Source: Dokdonia sp. PRO95
GTDB lineage: Bacteria; Bacteroidota; Bacteroidia; Flavobacteriales; Flavobacteriaceae
Direction: 5' to 3'
Assembly: GCF_000355805.1 (NCBI RefSeq)
Contig: NZ_CM001837.1
Span: 447,434-511,433, forward strand
Length of the DNA: 64,000 bases
In this document: piece after piece, positions 17,449-25,824 of the stretch
How positions within the stretch are numbered: position 1 is the stretch's first letter
How the letters are laid out: every line of letters begins with the position of its first letter
The notes under the pieces: model-generated
Databases searched by the model: none
What the model saw: only the letters and a program-made list of their open reading frames with translations
Told to the model about the DNA's origin: nothing
Made by a program: the position numbers and the translations under genes

Positions 17449-18306
17449 ATGGCTTGGTTCAAACGTAAAGAAAAAGGAATACACACTGCAACAGAGGACA
17501 AAAAAGATACTCCTAAAGGGCTGTGGTACAAATCACCTACTGGAAAGATAGTAGATACAGAAGAGCTAGAAAAGAATTTCTACATCTCACCTGAGGATGG
17601 ATACCACGTACGAATAGGTAGTAATGAATATTTTGAAATCCTCTTTGATGATAATAAATTTAAAGAGCTAGATACCAAACTTACTTCTAAGGACCCTCTT
17701 AAATTTGAGGATAAAAAGAAGTATGTAGACCGTCTCGCTGCTGCTCAAGAAAAAACAGGTCTTAAAGACGCTATTAGAACTGCCGTTGGTAAGTCTAAAG
17801 GTGCAGATATTGTAATAGCTTGTATGGACTTCAGCTTTATAGGTGGGTCTATGGGAAGTGTTGTAGGTGAAAAAATTGCACGTGCTGCAGATTATTCTCT
17901 TAAAAACAACATTCCATTTATGATTATCTCTAAATCTGGAGGTGCTCGTATGATGGAAGCGGCATTATCACTCATGCAACTTGCAAAAACAAGTGCTAAG
18001 CTTGCTCAACTTGCAGATGCAGGGATACCTTATGTATCGCTTTGTACAGATCCTACTACCGGAGGTACTACAGCATCATTTGCCATGCTTGGGGACATTA
18101 ACATCTCTGAACCTGGTGCACTTATAGGCTTTGCAGGACCACGTATTGTACGTGATACTACTGGAAAGGAATTACCAGAAGGCTTCCAAACAGCAGAGTT
18201 CTTGCAAGAACACGGTTTCTTAGATTTTATCACTCCGCGTCAGGAATTAAAAAACAAAGTAAATCTTTACTTAGATTTAATCATGAATCGAGCGGTTAGA
18301 GCTTAA
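17449..18306 (+). CDS. accD: acetyl-CoA carboxylase carboxyltransferase beta subunit, zinc ribbon lost
   Basis: AccD joins AccA to transfer CO2 from carboxybiotin to acetyl-CoA in fatty-acid synthesis. The 285-residue protein has a standard crotonase-fold core ([84 protein letters not shown]). The N-terminal zinc ribbon usually has four cysteines (CPSCG and CPKCG); here the same positions read SPTGK and SPEDG, so all four are gone. I recall the same replacement in other flavobacterial AccD proteins, so it looks like a lineage trait and not a mutation. A terminator follows. Confidence 0.94.
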   Translation: MAWFKRKEKGIHTATEDKKDTPKGLWYKSPTGKIVDTEELEKNFYISPEDGYHVRIGSNEYFEILFDDNKFKELDTKLTSKDPLKFEDKKKYVDRLAAAQEKTGLKDAIRTAVGKSKGADIVIACMDFSFIGGSMGSVVGEKIARAADYSLKNNIPFMIISKSGGARMMEAALSLMQLAKTSAKLAQLADAGIPYVSLCTDPTTGGTTASFAMLGDINISEPGALIGFAGPRIVRDTTGKELPEGFQTAEFLQEHGFLDFITPRQELKNKVNLYLDLIMNRAVRA

Positions 18307-18323
18307 TCATTATAAAATATAAA

Positions 18324-18358
18324 AAGAGGCTAAACGTAATGTTTAGCCTCTTTTTTAT
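18324..18358 (+). terminator. terminator after accD
   Basis: AAGAGGCTAAAC (18324-18335) pairs with GTTTAGCCTCTT (18341-18352), followed by a T-run. The reading frame at 18339 begins inside this hairpin, which argues for the later start of the next gene. Confidence 0.92.
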
Positions 18359-18368
18359 AACATCACTT

Positions 18369-18752
18369 ATGAGATTTTTTATCCCCATCATTTTAATATC
18401 ATGCTTATTATCCTGCAATAAACAATTGAAATACGAGGATTATGATGAAGATGATTTTAATGAAGTACAAGGGTTAATTATTTCTGCAATTCCAGACGGT
18501 GATCCATTTAATAGCTCTTCAGTAAAAAATATAAGATACCAATATAACTTAGATCAGAGCCCACCTCTTATAGGCTTTGAAAATATTAATATGTTTGAAG
18601 CTCAAAGAGGATATCCTTTGATAGTTTTAGTTCACAAAGAAGACATGAGCATAAGTTTTTATGGAAGAGTCGGGATACTGGACAGTCTGAATACTAGAGA
18701 AAAATCTTTTCTGATGAAACATTTTCAAGAAGAGTTAGAGAAAATGGAATGA
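18369..18752 (+). CDS. small hypothetical lipoprotein
   Basis: Started at the ATG at 18369, the protein has 127 residues and a clear lipoprotein signal (MRFFIPIILISCLLSCNKQ, lipobox LLSC). An upstream in-frame ATG at 18339 lies in the accD terminator loop and is rejected. The mature part is acidic (EDYDEDDFNEVQG) with no domain I recognise. It is convergent with the prenyl synthase gene, 4 bp apart. Confidence 0.6.
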   Translation: MRFFIPIILISCLLSCNKQLKYEDYDEDDFNEVQGLIISAIPDGDPFNSSSVKNIRYQYNLDQSPPLIGFENINMFEAQRGYPLIVLVHKEDMSISFYGRVGILDSLNTREKSFLMKHFQEELEKME

Positions 18753-18756
18753 AATT

Positions 18757-19734
18757 TTACTTCTCCCTATCAATCACATAATTCACCATAAGCTCAAGAG
18801 AGTCACGGTACACAGACTTAGGATATGTCATTAAGATTTCTAGCGCTTCTTGCTGTAATCCCTTCATCTTGGTAATAGCATATTCCAGACCACCATTGTC
18901 TCGTACAAAGGCAATTACTTCATTTACACGCTTCTTATCTGTATTCTTATTTTTAATACTATTGATGAGCCAATTTTTATCTTTTTTAGAAACGGTGTTC
19001 AGTACATAAATGAGCGGTAAGGTCATCTTTTGCTCTTTGATATCAATACCTGTAGGTTTCCCAATTTTGGCAGTACCGTAATCAAACAAGTCATCTTTAA
19101 TTTGGAAAGCCATACCTATAAGCTCTCCAAATTTATGCATGCGCTTCACCTCTTCATCTTTAGCATGAACAGCACAAGCTCCCATAGCACAACAAGCCGC
19201 AATGAGCGTTGCTGTTTTTTGTCTAATAATTTCGTAATACAAATCTTCTGTAATATCTAGCTTGCGGGCTTTTTCTATTTGGAGTAATTCGCCTTCTGAG
19301 ATTTCTCTCACCGCAACAGATATAATTTGCAATAAATCTGTATCGCCATTATCTATAGAAAGCAACAGTCCCTTTGAGAATAAAAAATCTCCAACAAGTA
19401 CTGCAATCTTATTTTTCCATAATGCATTAAGCGAGAAGAAACCTCTACGAATGTTACTATCATCTACTACATCATCATGTACGAGACTAGCAGTATGGAT
19501 TAATTCTATAACCGAAGCCCCACGATAGGTGCGGTCGTTTACCTCTCCATTGTTCATCATCTTTGCGGTAAGAAAGACAAACATAGGGCGCATTTGCTTC
19601 CCTTTGCGGTTTACAATATAATGTGTGATACGATTGAGAAGAGCCACCTTAGAGCGCATAGAAAGAGAAAACTTTTCTTCAAAAAGCTCCATTTCATAAG
19701 CGATGGGTTCTTTAATCTGTGCTACTATTTTCAT
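18757..19734 (-). CDS. long-chain polyprenyl diphosphate synthase
   Basis: The 325-residue trans-isoprenyl diphosphate synthase has the first aspartate-rich motif in SLVHDDVVDDSNIRRG and the second in QIKDDLFDYGTAKIGKP, plus GKQMRPMFVFL at the substrate-entry end. It extends allylic diphosphates with IPP. The residues before the first motif (ASLV) are small, fitting a long-chain product such as the menaquinone side chain; that would link it to ubiE, but chain length is not proven. rlmN lies 33 bp upstream on the same strand. Confidence 0.9.
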   Translation of the reverse strand: MKIVAQIKEPIAYEMELFEEKFSLSMRSKVALLNRITHYIVNRKGKQMRPMFVFLTAKMMNNGEVNDRTYRGASVIELIHTASLVHDDVVDDSNIRRGFFSLNALWKNKIAVLVGDFLFSKGLLLSIDNGDTDLLQIISVAVREISEGELLQIEKARKLDITEDLYYEIIRQKTATLIAACCAMGACAVHAKDEEVKRMHKFGELIGMAFQIKDDLFDYGTAKIGKPTGIDIKEQKMTLPLIYVLNTVSKKDKNWLINSIKNKNTDKKRVNEVIAFVRDNGGLEYAITKMKGLQQEALEILMTYPKSVYRDSLELMVNYVIDREK

Positions 19735-19767
19735 TATAGTAAAGATAAGTAACAGCTACTTTGCATC

Positions 19768-20808
19768 CTATTGCTTATTAGCTAGTTGTCCGCAGGCTGC
19801 ATCGATATCTTTACCTCTTGATCTACGCACGGTTACTGTCACACCATTTGCTTCAAGCACTGACACATAACGGTCTAAAGCTTCAGGATTTGCTTGCTGG
19901 AACTGACCATCATCAATGGGGTTATATTCAATGATATTTACTTTGCTAGGTACTGCTTTACAAAAGTCTAACAAGGCCATAATATCTATCTGACGATCAT
20001 TAATACCATCCCATACCACGTATTCATAGGTTATACGTTTCCCTGTTTTTTGATACCAGTAAATAAGCGCCTCTTTAAGATCTGCAAGTGGCATTTGCTC
20101 ATTAAAAGGCATAATCTCTGTACGCACATCATCAAGCGCAGAGTGTAATGAAACAGCAAGGTTAAACTTCACCTCATCATCTGCCATTTTCTTAATAATC
20201 TTAGGCACTCCAGAGGTAGAAACCGTAATGCGCTTAGGAGACATCCCTAATCCTTCAGGATCTGTAATCTTATCAATCGCTTTAATGACATTATTATAAT
20301 TCATTAAAGGCTCTCCCATTCCCATAAAGACAATATTAGAGAGCGGCTTATCGTGATATAGTCTACTTTGTCTATCTATCACGACCACTTGATCTACAAT
20401 CTCATCTGGATTGAGATTACGCATGCGTTTTAAACGTGCGGTAGCACAAAACTTACAGTTAAGGCTACAGCCTACTTGTGACGAAACACAAGCAGTTGTT
20501 CTATTTTTTGTAGGAATCAATACAGACTCCACCATGAGACCATCATGTAACTCTACTCCATTTTTTATAGTACCGTCACTACTGCGCTGCATCTGGTCTA
20601 CACGGATGTGATTAATCACGAAGTTTTCATCTAAGAGTATACGAGTATCCTTAGAAAGGTTTGTCATATCAATAAAGTCGTGTGCGCCTTTTTGCCACAG
20701 CCATTCATATACCTGATTTCCTCGGAAGGCTTTATCGCCTTGAGCTACAAAAAAATCTCTAAGCTCTTCCTTACTTAATTTACGTATGTCTCTCTTATCT
20801 GTTTTCAC
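19768..20808 (-). CDS. rlmN: 23S rRNA/tRNA adenine-C2 methyltransferase RlmN
   Basis: This radical-SAM enzyme makes 2-methyladenosine in 23S rRNA (A2503) and in some tRNAs. It has 346 residues. The CxxxCxxC cluster motif is GCSLNCKFCATARLKRMRNL; FMGMGEPLMNY, TVSTSGVPKII and LAVSLHSA are RlmN core motifs, and the mechanistic C-terminal Cys is in DIDAACGQL. The ATG at 20808 gives a normal N-terminus. It is the first gene of a likely pair with the prenyl synthase. Confidence 0.97.
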   Translation of the reverse strand: MKTDKRDIRKLSKEELRDFFVAQGDKAFRGNQVYEWLWQKGAHDFIDMTNLSKDTRILLDENFVINHIRVDQMQRSSDGTIKNGVELHDGLMVESVLIPTKNRTTACVSSQVGCSLNCKFCATARLKRMRNLNPDEIVDQVVVIDRQSRLYHDKPLSNIVFMGMGEPLMNYNNVIKAIDKITDPEGLGMSPKRITVSTSGVPKIIKKMADDEVKFNLAVSLHSALDDVRTEIMPFNEQMPLADLKEALIYWYQKTGKRITYEYVVWDGINDRQIDIMALLDFCKAVPSKVNIIEYNPIDDGQFQQANPEALDRYVSVLEANGVTVTVRRSRGKDIDAACGQLANKQ

Positions 20809-20915
20809 AATGCAAAGGTACGTAGTTGTTTGTTGGTTTTCACGTTTGAATACAAGCTTACTATTAAAAGCTTTTCAATACTATCAAAACAATGACACAC
20901 AAACCTATTTCAAAT

Positions 20916-20950
20916 AAAAACGCCAGACTTCTTAGGGAGAAACTAGCGTT
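20916..20950 (-). terminator. terminator after the class V aminotransferase
   Basis: On the minus strand AACGCTAG pairs with CTGGCGTT (one wobble) across a loop of about 16 bases, followed by TTTATTT. Confidence 0.65.
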
Positions 20951-20975
20951 ATAAACTCATAAAATAATTGCATTT

Positions 20976-22139
20976 TTAGTCCAGACTATCTTGAAAAACT
21001 TTCAAACCTATGCCAGATTCAAAAGAATAATTTAAAGCAGATAGGGAGCGTTCTAATGCACCTATCACACAAAGCAAATCATTTGCCGACACAGATCCCA
21101 TGTGCCCTACTCTAAAGTAATTGGCTTTGATTTCTGAGAGCAAGCCTCCGGCCACAATCACATCATCTTGCGTCATATTTGCTCTCAAAGCAGCCCCATC
21201 AAGACCCTCTGGATAGTACACTGCAGTAAGCGTACTCGCAGCAATCTCTTCTGTTTTTGGTAATATATCTAAATCTAAAGAACGGATTGCAGCTCTAAAA
21301 GCACTAGCAAGACGCTCATGCCTATGTACTCTTGCGACCATTCCTTCACTACAAATTAATTGCATACTTTTTTCAAGTGCAAGAATTAAGTTAACAGGTG
21401 GCGTGCCAAAATAAGATGGACGCCTTTCCTCATATGCTGTCATAATGGGCAACCAGTTATTCCAAGATGCATAGTAATTTTGAACAGGTGTTTTTCGGTT
21501 TTTCCACACTTCTATTGCTTTTTGCGATGCTACTAGTAATGCTAATCCTGGCGGCACACCTATTGCCTTTTGAGATCCTGTAAGGACCACATCTACACCC
21601 CAGGCATCTTGCAAGATTTCTTGACCAGCTACAGAGCATACTCCATCAAGTATAGTAAGTACATTATATTTTTTTGCAAGTTTACACAGAGGCTCTGGCG
21701 CCACCATGACACCTGTAGATGTATCTACATGCGTGAAGGTAACTACCTTATATTTTTTTGTTTTAAAAGCCGCTTCTATCTCCGTTAAAGACACAACCTC
21801 GCCTATAGGCGCACTTAATATGGTCGTATCTGCACCATAGGTTTCCAGTATATCTTTAAAACGTTCTCCAAAATAACCAGAAGAAACAACTAGCGCAGCA
21901 TCTCCTTTTTCTATTAGATTTGCAGCTGCCATATCCATCGCAAGCGTACCACTCCCTGCCACTACAAAAGGCTGTCCACTCGGAGCATTCCACACTTCAC
22001 GCATCATATCTAGACTATTCCCAAAAACCTCTATAAAATTTGGTGCAACATGACTCGCAGTAGGAACTGCCATCGCTTGTAACACATCTGGCTCAAATTC
22101 TATTGGACCAGGGATCATCAGTAGTTTTCTGCTTTTCAT
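20976..22139 (-). CDS. class V aminotransferase, alanine/serine-glyoxylate type
   Basis: The 387-residue PLP enzyme has the family N-terminus MIPGPIEFEPDVLQAM, the small-residue loop VVAGSGTLAMDMAAAN, the cofactor Asp in TILDGVCSVAG and the PLP lysine in TGSQKAIGVPPGLALL (about residue 193). AGXT-like enzymes convert glyoxylate to glycine using alanine or serine. It lies downstream of isocitrate lyase, which produces glyoxylate, so draining or recycling glyoxylate is a plausible role. It is separated from aceA by a terminator, so it probably has its own promoter. Confidence 0.83.
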   Translation of the reverse strand: MKSRKLLMIPGPIEFEPDVLQAMAVPTASHVAPNFIEVFGNSLDMMREVWNAPSGQPFVVAGSGTLAMDMAAANLIEKGDAALVVSSGYFGERFKDILETYGADTTILSAPIGEVVSLTEIEAAFKTKKYKVVTFTHVDTSTGVMVAPEPLCKLAKKYNVLTILDGVCSVAGQEILQDAWGVDVVLTGSQKAIGVPPGLALLVASQKAIEVWKNRKTPVQNYYASWNNWLPIMTAYEERRPSYFGTPPVNLILALEKSMQLICSEGMVARVHRHERLASAFRAAIRSLDLDILPKTEEIAASTLTAVYYPEGLDGAALRANMTQDDVIVAGGLLSEIKANYFRVGHMGSVSANDLLCVIGALERSLSALNYSFESGIGLKVFQDSLD

Positions 22140-22211
22140 TTTTGCTAAGATTTTAATGATACTTTTTAGGTTTTCCTTTTCCTATTTACTTTAAAAATAT
22201 TTCTTCTTATA

Positions 22212-22229
22212 ACGCTTTCGCGAAAGCGT
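22212..22229. repeat. palindrome, 18-bp perfect form, upstream of the aminotransferase
   Basis: ACGCTTTCGCGAAAGCGT lies between the aceA terminator and the aminotransferase start. Confidence 0.95.
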
Positions 22230-22345
22230 AACATAGTAAACATCATGCACTACAACTATTTATCAAGATAGCAATCTAATTAAATGTCAGGGTAAAATGA
22301 CGCAATTGTAGACATTATTATCACCCAAATAAGAATTTCTGAACG

Positions 22346-22373
22346 AAAAAGGCGGCATACACGACACCGCCTT
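22346..22373 (-). terminator. terminator after aceA
   Basis: On the minus strand AAGGCGG pairs with CCGCCTT across an 11-base loop, followed by a T-run (positions 22345-22350). Confidence 0.75.
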
Positions 22374-22399
22374 CCCAACAATTAACAATTTGTTTGAGG

Positions 22400-24010
22400 C
22401 TACGCTGTCAAAACAGGATTATTATTTAATACCGTTTTCTTCTCTTGAAATTGATTACTAGTATTATTTGCTCCTCCAGCCTTTAGAGCCTTATCTCCTG
22501 CATAAAATGTTTTGTGATCATCTCCTAGGTCAGAACCAGCCATTCTCTGGTGTTTCACACAAGAAACTCCTTTACGTATCTCTTGCCTTTGCACATCTTT
22601 CACATAAGCCAGCATACCTTGATCTCCAAAATAACCTTCGGTAAGATCATTCATATGCAGTGCAGTAGTGTGATAAGTAGGCAACGTAATGAGGTGGTGG
22701 AATATTCCCGCTTCAAGGGCTCCGTCTCTTTGGAATGTTTTAATTTTTTCATCTGCTCTATGAGACAATTCCGTCTGATCATAAGCTGCATCCATTAAAT
22801 TATTACGATCATATGCAGTCATATTTTCACCCTCCTCTACCATCTCATCATACGCTTGATTTCTAAAGTTAAGTGTCCAGTTAAAAGAAGGAGAGTTATT
22901 ATAAACTAGTTTTGCACTTGGCTCTACTGCTCTCACTCTATTTACCATATGAGCGATTTGCTTTACATTAGGCGTAGGCGTTTCAATCCATAATAGGTCA
23001 GCGCCGTTTTGCAAACTCGTAATACAATCTAGCACCACTCTATCTATGTTTGAACCGCTCTTAAACTTGTAAAGACCATTAGGCAATCTTACTGGTCGCA
23101 CGAGTTTTCCATCTCTTTTAAGAAGCACATCATCTTCATTTGCGCTATTAATATCTACTTCTTCTGCCTCTACAAAAGCGAGATATTGAGAAGCGAGATC
23201 TCCTGGCTCTTGGCTTACAGGTAATTTCTGGGTAAGACCTGCACCCTCAGAATCTGTTCTTGCTACAATAACACCCTCATCTACTCCTAGCTCTAAAAAG
23301 GCATAACGTAGTGCGTTAAGTTTTGCTATAAAATCCTCATGAGGAACGGTCACTTTACCATCCTGGTGACCGCACTGCTTTGCATCAGAAACTTGGTTTT
23401 CTATCTGCAGTGCGCATGCTCCAGCTTCTATCATTTTCTTTGCCAGTAAATAAGTAGCCTCTTCATTTCCAAAACCTGCGTCTATATCTGCGATAATTGG
23501 AACTATATGCGTTTCATAATTATCAATTTGATCTTGCACATCCTCACCGGCATCAAGACGACGAAACAAATCATTAAGTTCTACGGCATCTGCTTGTCTT
23601 AAGAATGTATAAATTTCTTCAATTAATTTTGGCACAGCAGTCTTTTCATGCATAGATTGATCTGGCAAAGGACCTAACTCTGAGCGTAAAGCGGCAACCA
23701 TCCATCCAGAGAGGTATAAGTATTTTTTATTAGTAGTACCATGATGTTTCTTAACAGCAATCATTTTTTGCTGCGCTACAAACCCGTGCCAGCAACCTAG
23801 CGACTGAGTATAACTCATAGGATTTGCATCGTACTCTTCCATATCCTTGCGCATTATACTCGCAGTATATCTTGCAATGTCGAGGCCTGTTTTAAATCTA
23901 TTTTGAACAGCCATACGAGCTGTATTTTCTGGACTTATGGCACTCCAAGAGTTTCCATGCTTTGCTTTAAGTGATCTAACAACTTCAAGAGCCGAATTGT
24001 AGTTTGACAT
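22400..24010 (-). CDS. aceA: isocitrate lyase (long form)
   Basis: This first enzyme of the glyoxylate shunt cleaves isocitrate to glyoxylate and succinate. The protein has 536 residues, longer than the ~430-residue E. coli enzyme, as in the Pseudomonas-like long subgroup. The catalytic loop is SDAKQCGHQDGKVTVP (the Cys-Gly-His signature with KQ instead of KK), preceded by VPIIADIDAGFGNEEATY and followed by IVARTDSEGAG and LLWIETPTPN. It lies 93 bp downstream of aceB on the same strand, so the two form an aceB-aceA operon. Confidence 0.95.
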   Translation of the reverse strand: MSNYNSALEVVRSLKAKHGNSWSAISPENTARMAVQNRFKTGLDIARYTASIMRKDMEEYDANPMSYTQSLGCWHGFVAQQKMIAVKKHHGTTNKKYLYLSGWMVAALRSELGPLPDQSMHEKTAVPKLIEEIYTFLRQADAVELNDLFRRLDAGEDVQDQIDNYETHIVPIIADIDAGFGNEEATYLLAKKMIEAGACALQIENQVSDAKQCGHQDGKVTVPHEDFIAKLNALRYAFLELGVDEGVIVARTDSEGAGLTQKLPVSQEPGDLASQYLAFVEAEEVDINSANEDDVLLKRDGKLVRPVRLPNGLYKFKSGSNIDRVVLDCITSLQNGADLLWIETPTPNVKQIAHMVNRVRAVEPSAKLVYNNSPSFNWTLNFRNQAYDEMVEEGENMTAYDRNNLMDAAYDQTELSHRADEKIKTFQRDGALEAGIFHHLITLPTYHTTALHMNDLTEGYFGDQGMLAYVKDVQRQEIRKGVSCVKHQRMAGSDLGDDHKTFYAGDKALKAGGANNTSNQFQEKKTVLNNNPVLTA

Positions 24011-24103
24011 AATACTAAGTTTTAAAAATTTATTTAATGTGTGCCTATAAAGGCGGTGATAGTTTTGTTATGATTATTTGAAAAATAGCCTATGGATATT
24101 TAC

Positions 24104-25699
24104 CTAAAGAAATTTATAAGCTGGCGTGGTTAAGAACTCTTCAAAGTCTTCTGCTAGAACCAACTCTTTAAAAAGATTAAATGCATTCTCAAACTGAGTT
24201 TCTTTTATTTTATGAGAACCCACTTCAGTAATGATTTTTTCAACTTCTTCATCAAAAAGCTCATTGAAGTATTCTTTTGTAAATGCTTTTCCATCTTCCA
24301 GCACTGCTTTGTTTTTTATCCAATGCCAAATTTGTGTTCTAGAGATTTCGGCAGTAGCAGCGTCCTCCATTAAGTGATAGAGAGCTACCGCACCTTGACC
24401 ACTTAACCATGCGTTGAGATAGAGTATTCCTACATTAATATTTTTACGTACTCCAGCTTCTGTGACCGTGCCCGCAGGAATTGCAACTAGGTCATCTGCT
24501 GTCACAACAACATCATCTCTTGTAATGTTCAGCTGGTTTGCTGTAGGCATATGTTTATCAAACTCATCCATCGCAATTTGAACAAGCGCTGGATGAGCAA
24601 CCCATGTACCATCGTGTCCATTTATAACCTCGCGTTCTTTGTCTTTTCTTACTTTTTCTAAAGCTGCTTGATTTGCCGAGGAGTCATTTTTAATAGGCAC
24701 TTGCGCTGCCATACCTCCTATTGCTAGGATTCCGCGTTTGTGACACCTTTGTATTACCAACTTAGAATATGCGTCCATAAAAGGCGCCGTCATTCCTACT
24801 TGATCCCTGTTAGGAACTAAGAAATCAGGATCATTTCTAAACTTCTTGATATACGAGAATATATAATCCCAGCGACCGCAATTAAGACCAACGATATAAT
24901 CCTTTAACTCATAAATAATTTCATCCAACTGATGGCTTGCCGTGATTGTCTCGATTAGTACCGTACATTTAATCGTTCCCTCAGGAATATTTAAGTAATC
25001 TTGAGAAAATTTAAAAACCTCATTCCATAGTCTCGCTTCCTTGTAATGCTCAAGTTTTGCTAGGTAGAAATAGGGTCCTGTACCATTTTCTAGTAACTGA
25101 CGTACGTTTGTAAAGAAGTACAATCCAAAATCTAACAAAGACCCAGACACTTCTACGCCGTCTACAAGAACATGTTTTTCATTAAGGTGCCACCCTCTTG
25201 GCCTTACCAGTAATGTAGCCACAGCATCATTGAGTGTATATTTTTTATCCTTAGTAGGGTGGTGATATGATATTGTTTTATTTACAGCATCTCGCAAGTT
25301 AATCTGACCTTCCATCACATTTCTCCATGTAGGCGCAGTACTATCTTCTAGGTCTGCCATAAATGTTTTTGCACCAGAGTTAAGTGCGTTAATAACCATC
25401 TTACGATCTGTAGGTCCTGTGATCTCCACCCTTCTATCTTGCAAATCTTGAGGAATCTCTCCCGCAGTCCACTCACCCTCTCTTATTTCTTGTGTTTCTA
25501 AAGGAAAGACAGGCTTTTGCCCTTGATCAAATAGTAACTGTTGTTGCTCTCTAGAACGTAATAACTCTAAACGTGCGGGATTAAACTTATCATGAAGCGC
25601 CTTAATGAAGTCTAATGCCTCATCAGTGAGTATTTCTGAATAATAGCTTTTTACTTGGTTGCTAAAGCTTAGTGCATGTTGGTTTATTTCAGGAGCCAT
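24104..25699 (-). CDS. aceB: malate synthase A
   Basis: The enzyme condenses glyoxylate with acetyl-CoA to malate. The 531-residue length is normal for MSA. Motifs are FMADLEDSTAPTWRNVMEGQINL, LLVRPRGWHLNEKHV, LIETITASHQLDEIIYEL (catalytic base region), GLNCGRWDYIFSYIKK, and near the end HGDGTWVAHPALV-type residues (GHDGTWVAHP). It is first in the aceB-aceA operon, divergent from the ScfR/RamB-like regulator 125 bp away; a palindrome in that gap is the probable operator. Confidence 0.96.
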   Translation of the reverse strand: MAPEINQHALSFSNQVKSYYSEILTDEALDFIKALHDKFNPARLELLRSREQQQLLFDQGQKPVFPLETQEIREGEWTAGEIPQDLQDRRVEITGPTDRKMVINALNSGAKTFMADLEDSTAPTWRNVMEGQINLRDAVNKTISYHHPTKDKKYTLNDAVATLLVRPRGWHLNEKHVLVDGVEVSGSLLDFGLYFFTNVRQLLENGTGPYFYLAKLEHYKEARLWNEVFKFSQDYLNIPEGTIKCTVLIETITASHQLDEIIYELKDYIVGLNCGRWDYIFSYIKKFRNDPDFLVPNRDQVGMTAPFMDAYSKLVIQRCHKRGILAIGGMAAQVPIKNDSSANQAALEKVRKDKEREVINGHDGTWVAHPALVQIAMDEFDKHMPTANQLNITRDDVVVTADDLVAIPAGTVTEAGVRKNINVGILYLNAWLSGQGAVALYHLMEDAATAEISRTQIWHWIKNKAVLEDGKAFTKEYFNELFDEEVEKIITEVGSHKIKETQFENAFNLFKELVLAEDFEEFLTTPAYKFL

Positions 25700-25756
25700 A
25701 ATTATCTTTTTAAAATTCTATGGCACAATGTTAAAAAAAATACTTTGATTAAAAAA

Positions 25757-25768
25757 GCGAACGTTCGC
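25757..25768. promoter_or_regulatory. candidate operator between aceB and its regulator
   Basis: GCGAACGTTCGC is a perfect 12-bp palindrome in the 125-bp divergent gap. A second half-site GTTCGC stands at 25797-25802, just upstream of the regulator's -7 element. That the regulator at 25825 binds here is inferred from position and from RamB control of glyoxylate genes in actinobacteria. Confidence 0.6.
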
Positions 25769-25811
25769 TAAAAATATATTTTCACTAAAGATAGCTGTTC
25801 GCAAAAAGTGG

Positions 25812-25819
25812 TATATTTG
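25812..25819 (+). promoter_or_regulatory. -7 element (TATATTTG) of the regulator gene
   Basis: This is an exact TAnnTTTG match ending only 5 bases before the ATG at 25825. Transcription would start at or next to the start codon, giving a leaderless or nearly leaderless mRNA. Confidence 0.55.
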
Positions 25820-25824
25820 TTTAT

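Noticed and set aside
18339-18368. Earlier start for the small lipoprotein
   Set aside because: That start lies in the accD terminator hairpin, and the later ATG gives a proper signal peptide.
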